DNA from: Paraburkholderia nodosa DSM 21604
GTDB taxonomy: Bacteria; Pseudomonadota; Gammaproteobacteria; Burkholderiales; Burkholderiaceae
Direction of reading: 5' to 3'
Assembly (NCBI RefSeq): GCF_000519185.1
Contig: NZ_JAFA01000006.1
Span: forward strand, 44,454 to 108,453
Length of the DNA stretch: 64,000 nt
Part shown: positions 35,133 to 43,675 of the stretch, one piece after another
How the letters are laid out: each line of letters opens with the position of its first letter
Position numbering within the stretch: the first letter of the stretch is position 1
Notes under the pieces: model-generated
Database searches by the model: none
Told to the model about the DNA's origin: nothing
The model's input: only the letters and a program-made list of their open reading frames with translations
Program-made: the position numbers and the translations under genes

Positions 35133-36041
35133 TTAGCGCATTTTGCGCGCCACTCGGCACGCTGCGAGATCCCACGCGCCGCTGCCGACCGTCTTCAGCA
35201 GCACAGGACTGCCGTCATGCGCCGCGCCGTTTGCCACGGCGGAGCCGATCGTGCGCACGTTCGCCCAGTCGACGCCGGCCTGCAGCAGGTCGCCGGCTTC
35301 TTCGCGCGCGGCTGCGAGATCGTCGACGAACACGCGGCTTGCACGCACCGTATCCTGGGCGATTTCGGCCGCGTCGGGCGTGAAGGCGCCCACGCCGATC
35401 ACGAGCCGGTCCTGGCTCGCGGCGTCGTCGTACACGGGCGTCTTGCTCGTCGTCGCGGCGATGACCACATCGACTTCTTGTGGTACCGCACCGTGCGCGG
35501 GCGTCACGTCCACGCCGGACTGCGCGAAGTGGGCGCGCAATGCCGCTTCGGACGCTTCGGTCCGGCCTTTCACGTAGAGCGTCGCCGCCGGATAAAGCTG
35601 GCCGATCGCCTCGGCATGAAAACGCGCCTGCTGTCCGGTGCCGATTACCAGAAACGCGCGCGGCGCGCCGGGGTGAAAGAGCCGCACACCCAGCATGGAC
35701 AGCGCCGCGGTGCGCCGCCCGGTCACGGTCGGGCCGTCGAGGATGAACTCCGGCTGCCCCGTCGCGCCATGGCACACCGTCACCGCGCCGAAGATGGTCG
35801 GCATACCGAGCGCCGTGTTGGCCGGGCACACGCTCACGAGCTTGTGGATGGCGATGTCCTCGGCGCTGGCGGGCATCGAGAGCATGACGCCGTTGCCCTT
35901 GAGCGGCACGCCCGTGCGCACGGGCGCGTGAATGCGGCCCGCGTCGTGGTCCTGCGCGGCCGTGGCGAGGGCGTCGAGCAGCACGCCGAAGTCGAGCAGG
36001 CGCGCCGTGGCGGCTGCGTCGTAAATCGCGATGGGCTCCAT
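35133..36041 (-). CDS. OCD/mu-crystallin family ketimine reductase (1)
   Basis: This 302-aa protein belongs to the ornithine cyclodeaminase/mu-crystallin family. FLVIGTGQQARFHAEAI is the NAD(P) site near residue 130, and GPTVTGRRTAALSML, ATTSKTPVYDD and VGAFTPDAAEIAQDT are typical of imine reductases rather than true cyclodeaminases. A close paralogue lies at 61866. Family members reduce pyrroline-2-carboxylate or piperideine-2-carboxylate. Its partner here is an adjacent DadA-like oxidase and a downstream 2-aminoadipate pathway, so piperideine-2-carboxylate is likely. Confidence 0.8.
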   Translation of the reverse strand: MEPIAIYDAAATARLLDFGVLLDALATAAQDHDAGRIHAPVRTGVPLKGNGVMLSMPASAEDIAIHKLVSVCPANTALGMPTIFGAVTVCHGATGQPEFILDGPTVTGRRTAALSMLGVRLFHPGAPRAFLVIGTGQQARFHAEAIGQLYPAATLYVKGRTEASEAALRAHFAQSGVDVTPAHGAVPQEVDVVIAATTSKTPVYDDAASQDRLVIGVGAFTPDAAEIAQDTVRASRVFVDDLAAAREEAGDLLQAGVDWANVRTIGSAVANGAAHDGSPVLLKTVGSGAWDLAACRVARKMR

Positions 36042-36098
36042 CGAGTCTTCTCTCCTGATGAATGATGCGTGGGTGTGGCGGCGTGCGTTCCGGCCGCC

Positions 36099-37340
36099 TC
36101 AAAAGCGGTCGATGCGAAACGGCGCGAGATCGACGGCGGGCGTCTCGCGCGTCATCAATTGTGCGACGAGTTCGCCGCTGAGCGGGCCGAGCGTGAGGCC
36201 CAGATGCTGATGACCGGTCGCGACGAACACATTCCGTGCGCCGGGCATCTCGCCGATCATCGGCAGATAGTCGGGCAGCGTGGGGCGCTCGCCGTACCAG
36301 CGGCTTGCGACCTGCACGGCGGGCGCGCCGGGAAAGAGCGCCTGGAATTGCGTGGCGAGCAGATCGGCGCGCCGCCAGTCGGGCGCGTCGCGCGCGCCGA
36401 GCTCGACGGTGCCGGCAAGCCGGATGCCTTGCGCCATCGGGTTACAGGTGAAGCCGCGCTCGACGAAGCTCACGGGCACGCTCAGCGTGTCTTGCGAGGG
36501 TGCGCCGAGCTGGACGTGATAACCGCGCTCGTTGGTCAGCGGAATCCTGGCTCCCAGTTGCTGCGCGAGTTCGGCGCTGCGCGAGCCGGCCGCGATCAGC
36601 ACCCTGGCGGCCGGGTGCGTTGCGCCGTTCAGCGTGACGCCGATACGGCCGTCGGGCAGGGCGCGCAAGGCATCGACGGCAGCGCGCGTGAATCTCGCGC
36701 CCGCTGCGAGCGCCGCCTCGAAAATACGCTCGACGACCTGCTGCGGATTCGTGACCGAAGCCATGCCGGGAAAGTAGCGCGCATGGCTGATATGCGGCGT
36801 GAGCGACGACAGATAGTCGCGCCGCACCTGCTCGGCCGTGAGATTTTCGTAGCGCACGCCGTGCCGGTCGAGCAGATCGAGTTGCGCGCGTTCCGTTGCG
36901 TGCGCAACGGGTTGCTCGAACACGTAGAGCGAGCCGATGTCGCGAAAGAGGTCGGCGGCGATGTGCCGATCCAGCAAACGACGCCAGGCCTGCGCCGCAC
37001 CGGTCACGAGGCTCGCGAGCGCGCGCGTATTGCGCCGGAAGCGCGGGCGCTGCGCCTGCGCGGCGAACTCCAGCACCCACGGCGCCATGCGCGGCAGGCT
37101 GCGCTTGTGCAGGCGCAGCGGGCTGTCGCGGCGCAGCAGCATGCGGGGCAGGCCGGCCATCGTCTCGGGGCTCGCGAGTGGGGCGACATGGTCGACCGCG
37201 ATCAGCCCCGCGTTGCCGAACGAACAGCCCGAGCCGGGCGGGGCGCTATCGACGATATGCACCCGCACGCCGCGCTGCGCCAGGTTGAGCGCGGCGCAGG
37301 CCCCGACGATACCCGCACCGATGACGACGACGTCTTCCAT
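36099..37340 (-). CDS. DadA-like FAD-dependent D-amino-acid dehydrogenase/oxidase (1)
   Basis: This 413-aa protein has the FAD motif VVVIGAGIVGACAALNLAQRG at the N-terminus and the DAO-family C-terminal motif MIGEMPGARNVFVATGHQHLGLTLGP. It oxidises a D-amino acid (possibly D-lysine or D-pipecolate) and would feed an imine to the reductase encoded next to it, 57 nt downstream. A perfect palindrome TTTCCTATAGGAAA lies 48 nt upstream of its ATG (37340). It has a tripartite DadA-type length. Confidence 0.85.
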   Translation of the reverse strand: MEDVVVIGAGIVGACAALNLAQRGVRVHIVDSAPPGSGCSFGNAGLIAVDHVAPLASPETMAGLPRMLLRRDSPLRLHKRSLPRMAPWVLEFAAQAQRPRFRRNTRALASLVTGAAQAWRRLLDRHIAADLFRDIGSLYVFEQPVAHATERAQLDLLDRHGVRYENLTAEQVRRDYLSSLTPHISHARYFPGMASVTNPQQVVERIFEAALAAGARFTRAAVDALRALPDGRIGVTLNGATHPAARVLIAAGSRSAELAQQLGARIPLTNERGYHVQLGAPSQDTLSVPVSFVERGFTCNPMAQGIRLAGTVELGARDAPDWRRADLLATQFQALFPGAPAVQVASRWYGERPTLPDYLPMIGEMPGARNVFVATGHQHLGLTLGPLSGELVAQLMTRETPAVDLAPFRIDRF

Positions 37341-37388
37341 GTCAGTCTCGCGACGAAGAAGTGATTTCCTTCGATGCTAACCCAACTA

Positions 37389-37402
37389 TTTCCTATAGGA
37401 AA
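37389..37402. promoter_or_regulatory. Palindromic operator TTTCC-N4-GGAAA, site 1
   Basis: TTTCCTATAGGAAA is a perfect palindrome 48 nt upstream of the DadA-like gene. The same motif occurs at 41867-41880 (TTTCCAATAGGAAA) and, with one change, at 42027-42040, upstream of the ALDH7 gene. It is probably the binding site of a shared regulator. Confidence 0.6.
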
Positions 37403-37441
37403 CTTTTTTCTGATCGTATCTCTCGCGTGCCCGACCGCCGA

Positions 37442-38353
37442 TCAGCCTTGCCCTTGCAAGGCGTTGTAGGCGCCCGCCTGCTCGAGCAGCCACGCGCGGA
37501 AGCGTTCCAGTGGCTTGCCGTGGCTGAGTTCGGTGGGATAGACGAAGTAGTAGCCGCCATCGGCAATCGCGGGGGCTTCGAACGGTATGACGACGCCAAA
37601 CCGCTCGAGCTGGCCTTCCACGAAGAACTTCGGCACGAGCGCCACGCCGAGGCCGGCGGCGGCCGCTGCGATCAGCATCGTGTGCAGCTCGTAGCGCACG
37701 CCGTGCATGGTGGCGTTGTCTTCCACGCCGAGGTCGGAGAACCAGCGCGTCCATGCGTCGGGGCGCGTGGTGGAGTGCAGCAGCGGGTAGGCGAGCAGTT
37801 CATGCGCCTTCTTGATGGGGCGCGCGAGCAGCGACGGCGAACAGACGGGCACCACTTCCTCGCCGAACAGAAAGTCGGACGACGTGCCGGGCCAGGTGGG
37901 CTTGCCATAGTGGATCGCGGCTTCGAAATGCGACTCCTCGAACGAAAACGTCTCGGTGCGCACGCCCATGTTCACGCGCACATCGGGCGTGCGGTCGTAG
38001 AAGTCCTTGAGGCGCGGAATCAGCCACTCGGACGCGAAGGTCGGCAGCACGGCGAGTTCCAGATAACCGCCGCCGCTGCCGTGCGCAATGATGGAGAGCG
38101 TGTCGCGATCCAGGTTTTCGAGCGCACGGCGCACCTGGGTGCTATAGAGCCGGCCCGCGCGTGTGAGCACGACCCGCTGTTTGGCGCGCACGAAAAGGCG
38201 CACGCCGAGATTCGATTCGAGCGTGGCGATCTGGCGCGAGACTGCGCTTTCGGTGAGGAACAGCTCCTTGGCGGCGTGAGTGAAGCTCTCGTGCCGCGCC
38301 GCGGCTTCGAAAGCCGTCAGCGCGCCGATGTTCGGGATCTTGAACTTGCGCAT
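37442..38353 (-). CDS. LysR-family (GcvA-type) regulator
   Basis: This 303-aa protein has an N-terminal HTH (NIGALTAFEAAARHESFTHAAKELFLTESAVSRQI) and an effector domain. It is divergent from the DUF1338 gene (38509) and upstream of the DadA-like gene on the same strand. It likely senses a lysine or aminoadipate intermediate. A partial palindrome at 38395-38409 in the divergent gap may be its binding site. The start is ATG 38353. Confidence 0.88.
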   Translation of the reverse strand: MRKFKIPNIGALTAFEAAARHESFTHAAKELFLTESAVSRQIATLESNLGVRLFVRAKQRVVLTRAGRLYSTQVRRALENLDRDTLSIIAHGSGGGYLELAVLPTFASEWLIPRLKDFYDRTPDVRVNMGVRTETFSFEESHFEAAIHYGKPTWPGTSSDFLFGEEVVPVCSPSLLARPIKKAHELLAYPLLHSTTRPDAWTRWFSDLGVEDNATMHGVRYELHTMLIAAAAAGLGVALVPKFFVEGQLERFGVVIPFEAPAIADGGYYFVYPTELSHGKPLERFRAWLLEQAGAYNALQGQG

Positions 38354-38394
38354 GGTAATTCCAGAAACTCATCAAGTGACAATTTAATCTCGCT

Positions 38395-38409
38395 TTACGC
38401 AGTGCGCAA
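38395..38409. promoter_or_regulatory. Candidate LysR box in divergent gap
   Basis: TTACGCAGTGCGCAA is an imperfect inverted repeat (two mismatched pairs) between the LysR gene and the DUF1338 gene. Its location and T/A ends fit a LysR recognition site. Confidence 0.35.
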
Positions 38410-38508
38410 CCATTTGAATAATGCGTTTTACGTATAGTCGGCCGAAGCCAATGGCCAGAGGCCCGTTTGATGGCCGCTGCGAGGCGGTCGTTTCCTGTGA
38501 GATTGGTG

Positions 38509-39534
38509 ATGCGCAATTCGAACGTAGAACGCTTGTTGTCCGCGCTGCTGGGCCGCGAGAAAACCGAAACCCTCTTTGCAACGCTGAACTTTCCGTCGAT
38601 GCTCGGCGACTGGGAAAGCGGCACCGTCACGCGCGCCGAACTCGCCCAGGCGATGAACATGGCGCTGTTCGAAGACCTGCTGGAGCGCTCGCCCAACGGC
38701 CGCACGTACACGAACGATACGGTGGCGCAGGGCGGCGCGGTGTACTTCGACCATGGCGCGCTGCGCACGGTGCGCTGGGCGCAGAACGGCGCGCTGCCGC
38801 CCGGCGAAGCGGCGTTCACGCGTATTCTGCGTCCGCTCGGCTTTCGCCTGAATGGCCGCTATCCGCTAGACAAGCTCGGCATGACGGGACGCGCCTATGC
38901 TCACGAAGACGCGCCCGACGAGATCGCGCAGTTCTTCGTGAGCGAACTGTACCCCGAGCGCTTTTCGGCGGCGTTCCAGCAAGCCGTGACGAACGTGGTG
39001 GGCGCGTCGAAAGATCCGCTCACGCCGCTTGCCATGGCACAGCTCTCAGAACTCGAACGCGACGGCTCGCTGCCGCTCGATGCAGCGCTGCAGCTGCTGC
39101 CCGTGATCGTCGGGGCATTCGCGCGGCAGCACGATGTGCCGGCTATTTCGGACTACGAGACATTGCTGCAGGAATCCGCGGAAATGGCGTGGATCGCAAC
39201 GGAAGGCAACGCCTTCAATCACGCGACCGACCGCGTGGAAGACGTCTTCCAGCTTTCGGACGACGAGAAGGCCAAGGGGCGTCCGATGAAGCCCAGCGTC
39301 GAGACCTCGCGCTCGGGCCGCGTGTTCCAGACGGCGTATCGCGCCGACACCGTGAAGCGCGAGTTCCGCGCGGCGGACGGCCAGCGCGTGACGCGCGAGG
39401 TGCCGGGCTCGTTCTACGAGTTCATCACGCGCAAGCGTACGTTCGATCAGGTCACGCGGCGCTGGCAGACCGATTTGCGCTTCGACGCGGGTAACGCCAC
39501 CGGCATCTTCAAAATGACCGCGAACGCTGCGTAA
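38509..39534 (+). CDS. hglS: DUF1338 (HglS/YdcJ-type) 2-oxoadipate dioxygenase/decarboxylase
   Basis: This 341-aa protein has the DUF1338 landmarks VYFDHGALRTV (His82), ILRPLGFRLNGRYPLDKLGMTGRAYAH, FFVSELYPERF, NAFNHATDRV (His238) and SFYEFITRK (Glu304). The two His and one Glu fit the Fe(II) site of HglS, which turns 2-oxoadipate into 2-hydroxyglutarate in D-lysine catabolism. It is shorter than Pseudomonas HglS, which has extra C-terminal sequence. Pipecolate and aminoadipate genes lie within 8 kb. The start is ATG 38509; upstream ATGs are possible. Confidence 0.8.
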   Translation: MRNSNVERLLSALLGREKTETLFATLNFPSMLGDWESGTVTRAELAQAMNMALFEDLLERSPNGRTYTNDTVAQGGAVYFDHGALRTVRWAQNGALPPGEAAFTRILRPLGFRLNGRYPLDKLGMTGRAYAHEDAPDEIAQFFVSELYPERFSAAFQQAVTNVVGASKDPLTPLAMAQLSELERDGSLPLDAALQLLPVIVGAFARQHDVPAISDYETLLQESAEMAWIATEGNAFNHATDRVEDVFQLSDDEKAKGRPMKPSVETSRSGRVFQTAYRADTVKREFRAADGQRVTREVPGSFYEFITRKRTFDQVTRRWQTDLRFDAGNATGIFKMTANAA

Positions 39535-39544
39535 GCTTGAAGGT

Positions 39545-40168
39545 TCAAACGCCCGGCGCGCCGTCCTGCGTGTCCGGGTGCGGTTCGTTGATGAGCCAGA
39601 GGACTTCCGCGTCCTCTTCGCTCGTGGAGACGGCCGCATGCCCCGTGCGGCTGTCGAAATAGAGGCTGTCGCCGGCTTCGAGATGCGTCGGCGCGTAAAG
39701 CTCGGAGTAGAGGCAAACCGAGCCGCTCAGTATGAAGATAAATTCTTCGCCTTCATGCCGGCCCCATTCCGTGAACTCGTCGAGCGAGTGCGCCGTCACG
39801 CGAATGCGAAACGGGTGCATCGCCTTGTGGGCGAGCTCCGTTGCCAGCAACTCCATCTGATAGCAGCCGGCCGCATGCTGCTGCCCGCCGCCCTTGCGGG
39901 TGAGTGCGCGGCGTCCGCTCGCGCGCGGTCTGGGCGCCGAGCCGAACAGCTCGCCGAGGTCGATCTTCAGGCCGTGAACGATCTTCTGCAGCACGTCGAA
40001 CGTTGGCGACATGACGCCGTTTTCCACCTTCGAGAGCGTGGAGCGCGACACGCCGCACACGCGGCTGGCGGCCTCGAGCGTGTAATCCTGCTTCAGCCGG
40101 GCCGCCTTGACGCGCTTGCCCAGCTCCGCCGAAGCGTTCTCGGCGGGCTTGAGGGACGGGGTTTCCAT
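39545..40168 (-). CDS. XRE-family regulator with cupin sensor domain
   Basis: This 207-aa protein has an HTH (LGKRVKAARLKQDYTLEAASRVCGVSRSTLSKVENG, residues ~18-55) followed by a cupin domain (WGRHEGEEFIFILSGSVCLYSE... LEAGDSLYFDSRTGHA). It is of the PuuR/SutR type, which senses amines or amino acids. It is convergent with the DUF1338 gene. The start is ATG 40168; ATG 40234 would add 22 residues. It is the best candidate to bind the TTTCC-N4-GGAAA sites. A half site (TTTCC at 40224) lies near its own start. Confidence 0.8.
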   Translation of the reverse strand: METPSLKPAENASAELGKRVKAARLKQDYTLEAASRVCGVSRSTLSKVENGVMSPTFDVLQKIVHGLKIDLGELFGSAPRPRASGRRALTRKGGGQQHAAGCYQMELLATELAHKAMHPFRIRVTAHSLDEFTEWGRHEGEEFIFILSGSVCLYSELYAPTHLEAGDSLYFDSRTGHAAVSTSEEDAEVLWLINEPHPDTQDGAPGV

Positions 40169-40657
40169 TCGGGAACTCGGGGTGCTCGCTGATGGTTCGC
40201 GGGTGTTCGTATCGTACTCTATGTTTCCGATCATAACATTGGCGTATCGCGTGACGCTTGTTGCGTCATGCCGCGTTTAACAAGCATGGCTAAGTAAATT
40301 GTCCACCCGGAAGTTGATGATTTCTGACGCAAACCCAGACGGCGCAAGGCATGGCGCGCGCACAAGCCGCGCTCGCATGACATCCACGCACAAGCGGGCA
40401 TCTCGGCGTTATCGGGTATTTCCCAATGCCTGCGAGGCCGCGTCACGCGTTGCCGTATTCCCCGCGTGGACGGGCTTGATGAGAAAAGCGCATTACGTGG
40501 TGATTAGATTTCGTTTGATGCCGCCGGAACCGCTGCCGACAATCCGTTCACGTCCCCGCCGTGCTGCGGTGCTGGACGAATCCTGTGCGTCGAAGGTCCG
40601 CGCGACCGTTCGGACGCATCACGTGCCGGCTCCATCCAGATTCCGAAGGAATATCGC
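40169..40657. other. Divergent intergenic region (489 nt)
   Basis: No protein gene is seen. The region holds the half site noted above and the repeat at 40474-40519. It separates the XRE regulator from the LivK-like gene. Confidence 0.5.
40474..40519 (+). repeat. 46-nt upstream repeat, copy 1
   Basis: Forty-two of 46 bases match 44913-44958 by eye, including the shared core TGATTAGATTTCGTTTGAT. It lies 138 nt upstream of the LivK-like gene. Copy 2 lies 64 nt upstream of the aminotransferase gene. It is probably a shared promoter or activator site. Confidence 0.7.
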
Positions 40658-41809
40658 ATGTCTCCTCGTTTCCTCGCTTCTCGTCGTGGCTGCGCGATCG
40701 CAGCGTCGTTGATGTTGGTTGCCGGCGCGGTGAGCGCGCAGGAAATGGTCGTGAAGATCGGCGTGGCCAGCCCGCTCACGGGCGGCGGCGCAGCGTATGG
40801 CAAGGACATCGAGAACGGTGTGCGTATGGCCGTGGACGAAGCCAACGCCGCGCATCCCACCATCGGCGGCAAGCCGGTCAAGTTCGTAATCGACTCGCAG
40901 GATGACCAGAGCGATCCGCGCATTGGCGTGCAGGTCGCGCAGCAACTCGTGGACGACAACGTGGCCGTCGTGATCGGCCATTTCAATTCGGGCACGACGC
41001 TGCCGGCCTCGAAGATCTACGCAAAGGCGGGCATTCCGATGATCACGCCGGCCGCCACCAATCCGGCCATCACCCAAAGCGGCGCGCCGACCATCTACCG
41101 CGTGATCGCCACCGACTCGCAAAACGCCGGCAACGCGGGCAACTATGCGGCGACGGTGACGAAGGCGAAGCGCATTGCCATCATCGACGACCGCACGGCC
41201 TTCGGCCAGGGCGAAGCCGACGAGTTCGAGAAGGCCGTGAAGGCGAGCGGCGGCACGATCGTCGCGCGCGAGTTCACGAACGACAAGGCGGTGGATTTCA
41301 GCGCCCAGCTCACGAGCATCAAGCGCACGAGTCCGGATCTCGTATTCTTCGGCGGCCTCGACGCGCAGGCCGCCATGATCGTCAAGCGCATGCGCCAGCT
41401 TGGCCTGAAGGCGCAATTCCTCGCGGGCGGCGGCGTCATGGACGCGAACTTCATCAAGCTCGCCGGCGATTCCGCCGATGGCGCTTCGGTGTGGGAATAC
41501 GGCCAGCCGCTCGGCACGCTGCCCAAGGGTCGAGGCTTCGAAGCGAAGTTCAAGCAGAAGTACGGCATCGACATGCTCGCCTACGCGCCGTTCGCCTATG
41601 ACGCGGCGTGGGTCGCGATCACGGCGATGGAGAAGGCCGGCTCGGCGACGCCGGCGCAGTACAACGCCGCGCTGAAGGCCACGAACTACGACGGCATTAC
41701 GGGCAAGATCGCCTTCAATGCCCAGGGCGACCTGAAGAGCCCGAGTTCTACGCTGTATCAGGTCAAGAATGTGGCGTGGGTGCCGGTCACGACGCGAACC
41801 GCGGACTGA
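40658..41809 (+). CDS. LivK-like ABC transporter periplasmic binding protein (1)
   Basis: This 383-aa protein has a signal peptide (SLMLVAGAVSA, cut near residue 27) and the LivJ/LivK fold: VVKIGVASPLTGGGAAYGKDIENG, GHFNSGTTLPASKIY and VFFGGLDAQAAMIVKR. It captures an amino acid for a branched-chain-type ABC transporter whose membrane genes are not in the window. Near the ALDH7 and FAD-oxidase genes, its ligand may be lysine, pipecolate or aminoadipate. The ribosome site is AAGGAA. A paralogue lies at 60659. Confidence 0.9.
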   Translation: MSPRFLASRRGCAIAASLMLVAGAVSAQEMVVKIGVASPLTGGGAAYGKDIENGVRMAVDEANAAHPTIGGKPVKFVIDSQDDQSDPRIGVQVAQQLVDDNVAVVIGHFNSGTTLPASKIYAKAGIPMITPAATNPAITQSGAPTIYRVIATDSQNAGNAGNYAATVTKAKRIAIIDDRTAFGQGEADEFEKAVKASGGTIVAREFTNDKAVDFSAQLTSIKRTSPDLVFFGGLDAQAAMIVKRMRQLGLKAQFLAGGGVMDANFIKLAGDSADGASVWEYGQPLGTLPKGRGFEAKFKQKYGIDMLAYAPFAYDAAWVAITAMEKAGSATPAQYNAALKATNYDGITGKIAFNAQGDLKSPSSTLYQVKNVAWVPVTTRTAD

Positions 41810-41834
41810 GATCACTCGCCTCTGCTACCTTGAA

Positions 41835-41857
41835 GGGCGCCGGCACTGCCGGCGCCC
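41835..41857 (+). terminator. Perfect GC hairpin after LivK-like gene
   Basis: A 10-bp perfect stem GGGCGCCGGC / GCCGGCGCCC with a 3-nt loop lies 25 nt after the stop. There is no T-run, so it may act as a mild terminator or protect mRNA ends. Confidence 0.55.
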
Positions 41858-41866
41858 AATGCATTG

Positions 41867-41880
41867 TTTCCAATAGGAAA
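41867..41880. promoter_or_regulatory. TTTCC-N4-GGAAA site 2
   Basis: TTTCCAATAGGAAA has the same arms and spacing as site 1 at 37389, 179 nt upstream of the ALDH7 ATG. Confidence 0.55.
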
Positions 41881-42026
41881 TCGAGGGTCCGCCCGCAGGG
41901 CGGCCTCATGCCATTTCAATGGCGGAAAGCCGGGCGGGAGCGATACACGCGGCATGGCGAAAATCCCGTGGATTTTCGTGTTGTCGCCGCCAAATTGCGC
42001 GTGTATAGTTTCCTAAAGTAGCAATG

Positions 42027-42040
42027 TTTCGTATCGGAAA
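42027..42040. promoter_or_regulatory. TTTCC-N4-GGAAA site 3 (one change)
   Basis: TTTCGTATCGGAAA lies 19 nt upstream of the ALDH7 ATG. It differs from the site 1 arms at one base. A half site TTTCC is at 42009-42013. Confidence 0.5.
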
Positions 42041-42059
42041 TTTTTAAGGGATTCTACCT

Positions 42060-43559
42060 ATGAAAGCCTCCTCCATCCTCTCGGATCTCGGTATTTCCCA
42101 GCTCGCGGAAGCGGGCGACATCGCCGTGCATTCGCCGATCAACGGCGAACTGATCGGCCGCGTCGCGAGCCAGTCGGCAGCCGACGTCGACGCCGCGCTG
42201 GCGAAGGCACAGGAGGCGTTCAAGAGCTGGCGCAACGTGCCCGCGCCGCGCCGCGGCGAACTCGTGCGGCTGCTCGGCAACAAGCTGCGCGAGCAGAAGC
42301 GCGCGCTCGGCAGCCTCGTCTCGCTGGAAACCGGCAAGATTTTCCAGGAAGGCCTCGGCGAAGTGCAGGAAATGATCGACATCTGCGACTTTGCGGTCGG
42401 CCTCTCGCGTCAGCTTTACGGTCTGACCATTGCTTCGGAGCGTCCCGGCCACCGCATGGCCGAATCGTGGCATCCGATGGGCGTGTGTACTGTCATTTCC
42501 GCGTTCAATTTCCCGGTCGCCGTGTGGTCGTGGAACGCGGCGCTCGCGCTCGTGTGCGGCAACGCCGTGGTCTGGAAGCCTTCGGAAAAAACGCCGCTCA
42601 CCGCGGTTGCCGTCAACAAGATCATGCAGGACGTGTTGAAGGAATTCGGCGATGCGCCCGAAGGCCTCACGAGCCTCGTGGTCGGTGGCCGTGAAGTGGG
42701 GGCGAAGCTCGTGGCGGATCCGCGCTCGAACATCGTGAGCGCAACGGGCAGCACCGAAATGGGCCGCACCGTCGGCGTCGAGGTCGCGCGCCGCTTCGGC
42801 CGCTCGCTGCTCGAACTGGGCGGCAACAACGCAGGCATCGTCTCCGCGACTGCCGATCTCGAACTCGCACTGCGCGGCATCCTGTTCTCGGCGGTCGGCA
42901 CGGCCGGCCAGCGCTGCACGTCGCTGCGCCGCCTGTTCGTGCACGAGAGCGTGTACGACAAGGCAGTCGAGCGCCTGAAGACGCTCTACGGCAAGGTGGT
43001 GATCGGCAATCCGCTGGAACAGGGCACGCTGATGGGGCCGCTCATCGACGAGCAGTCGTTCGCCCGCATGCAGTCGGCGCTCGAGCAGGCAAAGCGCGAG
43101 GGCGGCAAGGTGTTCGGCGGCGAGCGCCAGGCGGTGGCGGGCAACGAGAAGGGCTTTTACGTGCGCCCGGCGATCGTCGAGATGCCGTCGCAAACCGAAG
43201 TGGTTCTTAAGGAAACCTTCGCACCGATTCTCTACGTGCTCAAGTACAGCGACTTCGGCGACGCCATCGATGCGAACAACGCCGCCCACCATGGCCTGTC
43301 GTCGTGCGTATTCACGACGGACCTGCGCGAGAGCGAGCGCTTCACGTCGGCCGCGGGCAGCGACTGCGGCATTGCGAACGTGAACATCGGGCCGAGCGGC
43401 GCGGAGATCGGCGGCGCGTTCGGCGGCGAGAAGGAAACGGGCGGCGGGCGCGAGTCGGGCTCCGACGCGTGGAAGGCTTACATGCGCCGCGCGACCAATA
43501 CGGTCAACTATTCGTCGGCGCTGCCGCTCGCACAGGGCATCGATTTCAACGTCGAATAA
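42060..43559 (+). CDS. amaB: ALDH7-family dehydrogenase, probable piperideine-6-carboxylate/aminoadipate semialdehyde dehydrogenase
   Basis: This 499-aa protein shows the ALDH7 (antiquitin/AmaB) pattern: HPMGVCTVISAFNFPVAVWSWNAALALVCGN, SLLELGGNNAGIV with catalytic Glu, and GTAGQRCTSLRR with catalytic Cys. GGAFGGEKETGGGRESGSDAW at the C-terminus is typical. It oxidises the semialdehyde from pipecolate or lysine to 2-aminoadipate. The start is ATG 42060 behind TAAGGG. The FAD oxidase follows after 116 nt. Confidence 0.85.
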   Translation: MKASSILSDLGISQLAEAGDIAVHSPINGELIGRVASQSAADVDAALAKAQEAFKSWRNVPAPRRGELVRLLGNKLREQKRALGSLVSLETGKIFQEGLGEVQEMIDICDFAVGLSRQLYGLTIASERPGHRMAESWHPMGVCTVISAFNFPVAVWSWNAALALVCGNAVVWKPSEKTPLTAVAVNKIMQDVLKEFGDAPEGLTSLVVGGREVGAKLVADPRSNIVSATGSTEMGRTVGVEVARRFGRSLLELGGNNAGIVSATADLELALRGILFSAVGTAGQRCTSLRRLFVHESVYDKAVERLKTLYGKVVIGNPLEQGTLMGPLIDEQSFARMQSALEQAKREGGKVFGGERQAVAGNEKGFYVRPAIVEMPSQTEVVLKETFAPILYVLKYSDFGDAIDANNAAHHGLSSCVFTTDLRESERFTSAAGSDCGIANVNIGPSGAEIGGAFGGEKETGGGRESGSDAWKAYMRRATNTVNYSSALPLAQGIDFNVE

Positions 43560-43675
43560 GCGCGTTTGGCGTAGTTGAGCAGACATGACCGGGCGCACGG
43601 TGCACCCGGTCGATGGATCGATTCGCGCAAACCCAATCCATGCGCGCCGCAGTTATCCGCAATCTGGAGCAAGTC

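Noticed and set aside
40235..40657. Plus-strand frame upstream of the LivK-like gene
   Set aside because: Codon and residue make-up is random-looking, and the conserved 46-nt regulatory repeat lies within it.
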